Assembly (NCBI RefSeq): GCF_014656415.1
Contig: NZ_BNCJ01000031.1
Span: 1-35,600 of the forward strand
DNA length: 35,600 nt
Direction of reading: 5' to 3'
Source: Seohaeicola zhoushanensis
GTDB lineage: Bacteria > Pseudomonadota > Alphaproteobacteria > Rhodobacterales > Rhodobacteraceae
Part shown: one piece after another, positions 32,960-35,600 of the stretch
Layout of the letters: every line of letters begins with the position of its first letter
Position numbering within the stretch: position 1 is the stretch's first letter
The notes under the pieces: model-generated
Told to the model about the DNA's origin: nothing
Seen by the model: the letters and a program-made list of their open reading frames with translations, nothing else
Databases searched by the model: none
Made by a program: the position numbers and the translations under genes

Positions 32960-34318
32960 ATGGAAAAATTCAGTGATGCTCCGTCTGGAGCAACTGAGGT
33001 AGGTATACCTCAGCACGAGAGAGATATGCCCATCGCATGGCAACCCTCAGGCTGGCGTAAAGCCTCCGCGGGTCTCGCTGCCGCAGAGCAGCTTGCACAA
33101 GCCGGTGAACAGGTAGGAGTACCCAAAACGCGTGCCTTCGTGGCTCTGAAGCGCGTGGGCGCCTACATTGGCCTCAAGGCCGGAGACATGTTGCTCCTCG
33201 ACACGCTCGGGGCCTTTACCCAGGCCCAGGACTGGGAGGAGGGACAGCGCCCGATCGTCTGGGCGTCCAACGCCTATCTGATGGAGCAGACGGGGTTCTC
33301 GCTTTCGGCGCTTAAGCGCCATGCGCGGCGCCTGGCTGAGATCGGGGTGATCTCCTTTCAAGACAGCCCTAACGGCAAGCGGTGGGGCCGCAGGGACGTC
33401 GAGGGGCGCATTATCGAGGCCTATGGCTTTGATTTGTCGCCGCTTTCGGCGCGTGTCGAGGAGTTCGAGGAGCTCCATGCCGATTTGCATGCCGAGCGCG
33501 AGCTCTGTCAGCGCCTGAAGCGCCAGATCACAGTTGCACGACGTATGATCCGCGCTCGGATCGAGGCGGCCGTCAGCAGCGCGCTGCGCGGTCCCTGGAC
33601 GCAATTCACAGGTCTTTTCGAGGAGCTTCTGGACCGGCTTCCTCGTCGCCATGAAGCGTCTGAGCAGCTTGCTCGGCTGCTGACGTGGTTCAAGGAACTT
33701 CAGGAACGCGTCGAAGCTGCCTATCTCAAGGCAACTCAGGTGGTCGAGTCTGTGGAAAACACGCTCACAACCAAGGAACAAGCCTCTGAGAAGACTCAAA
33801 AAATGAACCCCAGGGAGGTCATTTCTGACCCTCATATACTAATTACAAACCAACTTAATCCTGTAACTCGTAATTCCTCAGAAAATGAGAAAGTCGCGGC
33901 CGTGGTGCCCAATGCTCAGCCCGAAGATCAGGTTGATAGGGAGCTGGAAGAGTGGGTGGCAGAGGTGCGCAAGAAGCGCGCAGCGCTGGATCTCCCAACC
34001 GTCATGCAAGCCTGCCCGGAATTCGCATCCTGGGCGCGCAATATGGGCGGGTTCCTGAAAGATTGGGGCGATCTTCACCGGGTTGCAGGTCAACTCAGGC
34101 CGATGATCGGTGTGTCCGAGCATGCCTGGAACGTGGCGCAGGAGCGGTTGGGCAAACAGGTGGCGACAGCGGCGCTGGCGCTTGTCTTCGAGAAGCATTG
34201 CGCAGGGGAAGTTTCCTCGCCGGGCGGCTATCTGCGCGGCATGGTCGAGAAGGCCGGGGCAGGGGAGCTGCATCTCGAGCGCAGCTTCTATGGCAGGCTC
34301 AGCGGGCAGGCGGCGTGA
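32960..34318 (+). CDS. repC: RepC, replication initiator of repABC
   Basis: A 452-residue initiator. The N-terminal winged-helix domain is recognisable: GWRKASAGLA, then RVGAYIGLKAGDMLLLDTLG, SNAYLMEQTGFSLSALKRHARRLAEIG and FQDSPNGKRWGRRD (about 95-155). A variable middle, rich in Lys, Asn and Thr, separates it from the C-terminal domain (LPTVMQACPEFASWA onward). The middle lies over an AT-rich DNA stretch where repABC origins are found. ATG at 32960 has no good ribosome site; ATG at 33027 after GAGAGA is the alternative. Translation should be controlled by the antisense RNA upstream. It ends 12 bp before the convergent recombinase gene. Confidence 0.92.
   Translation: MEKFSDAPSGATEVGIPQHERDMPIAWQPSGWRKASAGLAAAEQLAQAGEQVGVPKTRAFVALKRVGAYIGLKAGDMLLLDTLGAFTQAQDWEEGQRPIVWASNAYLMEQTGFSLSALKRHARRLAEIGVISFQDSPNGKRWGRRDVEGRIIEAYGFDLSPLSARVEEFEELHADLHAERELCQRLKRQITVARRMIRARIEAAVSSALRGPWTQFTGLFEELLDRLPRRHEASEQLARLLTWFKELQERVEAAYLKATQVVESVENTLTTKEQASEKTQKMNPREVISDPHILITNQLNPVTRNSSENEKVAAVVPNAQPEDQVDRELEEWVAEVRKKRAALDLPTVMQACPEFASWARNMGGFLKDWGDLHRVAGQLRPMIGVSEHAWNVAQERLGKQVATAALALVFEKHCAGEVSSPGGYLRGMVEKAGAGELHLERSFYGRLSGQAA
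33775..33895. other. oriV: Candidate replication origin inside repC
   Basis: This 120-bp stretch is clearly AT-rich compared with the surrounding repC sequence and contains short repeats, including GGTCA-tttc-TGACC (about 33816-33832). In repABC plasmids that have been dissected, the origin lies in such an AT-rich part of repC. The exact borders cannot be read. Confidence 0.6.
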
Positions 34319-34330
34319 TGGGGCAGGAGG

Positions 34331-35554
34331 TCAGAGACCGGCTGCTTTGGTCAGGTTCACCCGGAACCGATCGCGGCGGCGCTGGTAACGGCGGGTCATC
34401 TCGGCCGAGACATGGCCGAGATGCTTCTGCACGTAGCGCTCGTCCACCTCGGCCGAACTGGCAAGACCGGCGCGCAAGCTGTGACCGGAGAACAGCGCCA
34501 GGCGCTCTTTCTTGGGCAGGGCGGCGCGGATGCCGGCGTCGAGCACCGTGCGCTTGACCAGCCGCGCGACATGCTTGTCGTTCAGCCGTGTCTCCAGCGC
34601 ACGCTTGCCGTCGCGCGAGGTGCCGACGAAGATGGGGCCGAAGTCGATCTTCGCGAAGTGCAGCCATTGTTCCAGCGCATGAACCGGGCAGCTCTGCTCC
34701 GACGAGCCACGGCCGATCTCGACCTCGCGCCAGCCGGTCTTGGCGTTGAGGGTGAGCAGGGCACCTTTCTCCATGATCTCCACCCAACCGCCGCTGTCGG
34801 GCGTGTCGTCCTTGCCGGCATCGAGGCTCACGATCTCCGAGCGGCGCAGACCGCCGGCATAGCCCAGCAGCAGGATTGCCCGATCGCGCAGACCGCGCAG
34901 GTCATAGGGCAGGGTGGCGACCATCGCGAGGATATCCTCGGCCAGGATCGCCGCCTTCTGCACCGGCGGACGCGCGTGCCTGCGTTTGATGCCCGCAAGC
35001 ACTGAGGCGATGTGGCGGTTCCTCCGGCCCAGAGTGAAGCCGCTTTGCGCGTAGTTCCAGGCAAGGCCCGAGAGGCGGCGCTCGATGGTCGATACCGAGA
35101 GGGCAGGGGAGGGGTCTGTCCCCGAGGCCAGGTCCGCGAGGTAAAGCCCGATCATCTCGGGCGAGGGGGGCAGGGGGCTCGCGCCCTTCATCCGGCACCA
35201 GCGCGCAAAATGCGCCCAGTCCTTCGCGTAGGCTTTCAGCGTGTTGTCCGAGGCCGCCGCGCGGGCATAGTCGCGGGCGGTGTCCACCAATCGATCAAGG
35301 GTGCCGGAGCCGGCGACAAAAGAAGGCAGGCTCAAGGCCTCGCCGTCGGGGCGATCTCTCTCGTTGTCCAAAGACCCGATTGGCGGGTCTGAGTTCGACT
35401 TCTCGTGGTTTTTGTCGGTCTGCCGGAATTTCTGAGACTGCGTTCCATTTGTTTTCAACAGCTTGCCTGTGTCGCATTTCTGAAACCGATTCAGGGTATG
35501 TGAGACTGGACGCCGATTTGAGTCACCATTGGTGAGACTATCCGTAAGCGCCAC
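34331..35554 (-). CDS. Tyrosine recombinase (phage-integrase family)
   Basis: A 407-residue site-specific recombinase. A polar N-terminal extension (about 1-85) precedes a SAM-like core-binding domain (about 85-190) and the catalytic domain. The catalytic residues are visible: Arg237 (GLRRSE), a lysine near 272 (NAKTGW), His358 and Arg361 (HSLR), His381 (LGHVS) and the nucleophile Tyr390 (RRYQRR). It lies convergent to repC with only 12 bp between. This suggests a Xer-like role in resolving plasmid multimers, or a relic of an integrative element; no attachment site or direct repeat was found. ATG at 35554 is the first start of the frame. Confidence 0.9.
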   Translation of the reverse strand: MALTDSLTNGDSNRRPVSHTLNRFQKCDTGKLLKTNGTQSQKFRQTDKNHEKSNSDPPIGSLDNERDRPDGEALSLPSFVAGSGTLDRLVDTARDYARAAASDNTLKAYAKDWAHFARWCRMKGASPLPPSPEMIGLYLADLASGTDPSPALSVSTIERRLSGLAWNYAQSGFTLGRRNRHIASVLAGIKRRHARPPVQKAAILAEDILAMVATLPYDLRGLRDRAILLLGYAGGLRRSEIVSLDAGKDDTPDSGGWVEIMEKGALLTLNAKTGWREVEIGRGSSEQSCPVHALEQWLHFAKIDFGPIFVGTSRDGKRALETRLNDKHVARLVKRTVLDAGIRAALPKKERLALFSGHSLRAGLASSAEVDERYVQKHLGHVSAEMTRRYQRRRDRFRVNLTKAAGL

Positions 35555-35600
35555 GCCGATCCCCTCCTGCCGCGTTGAAGCTGGCTGTGCGAGTCCTGCT

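Noticed and set aside
1-35600. CRISPR arrays, tRNA or rRNA genes, insertion sequences
   Set aside because: I saw no regularly spaced repeats, no tRNA-like cloverleaf or rRNA sequence, and no transposase or terminal inverted repeats.

Overview
The window looks like part of a plasmid or megaplasmid of a GC-rich alphaproteobacterium, most likely of the Rhodobacterales (roseobacter group). The main grounds are a complete repABC replication and partition module with canonical repABC-type parS palindromes, plasmid-associated accessory families (DUF736, a decayed DUF2493 gene), and operons of TRAP and branched-chain-amino-acid-type ABC transporters with many ATGA start/stop overlaps. Genus and species are not claimed.

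The left 26.7 kb is a catabolic island, almost entirely on the minus strand, with three blocks. Reading 5'->3' on the minus strand, the first block is a GntR/FCD regulator (26737-26003), a GcvT-family THF-dependent methyltransferase (25913-24645), a five-gene Liv-type ABC transporter (24584-20113), purU (20074-19217) and folD (19210-18365). The second is an eight-gene homoprotocatechuate (3,4-dihydroxyphenylacetate) meta-cleavage operon (18241-10551): hpaF, hpaE, a type III extradiol dioxygenase, a type I extradiol dioxygenase, succinate-semialdehyde dehydrogenase, hpaG-like decarboxylase, hpaH and hpaI. The third is a TRAP transporter, a fused indolepyruvate ferredoxin oxidoreductase, a PaaI-type thioesterase, a second GcvT/LigM-like demethylase and an acyl-CoA ligase (10454-738). 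A MarR/HpaR-type regulator (about 246-725) is read towards the end of the third block. The second and third blocks each begin at a promoter carrying nearly the same operator (14-bp core TTTAACGCGTTAAA), which suggests one regulon, presumably under the HpaR homologue.

The lower pathway from homoprotocatechuate to pyruvate and succinate is complete. The usual entry enzyme, the HpaBC 4-hydroxyphenylacetate 3-monooxygenase, is not in the window. My inference is that the peripheral genes bring in methoxylated aryl compounds (for example homovanillate or an arylpyruvate), remove the methyl group onto tetrahydrofolate, and dispose of the C1 unit through FolD and PurU as formate. The ring then enters the hpa pathway, where two unrelated ring-cleavage enzymes for the same predicted substrate lie side by side.

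From 26.8 to 30.5 kb is a decaying plasmid accessory region: a short pseudogene with an amber codon and a frameshift, an orphan terminator, a DUF2493 pseudogene, an intact toxin-antitoxin pair with a near-leaderless consensus promoter, and a DUF736 gene. From 30.4 to 35.6 kb are repA-repB-repC with three parS-like sites (two of them inside repB), a predicted counter-transcribed RNA between repB and repC, an AT-rich candidate origin inside repC, and a tyrosine recombinase tail-to-tail with repC.
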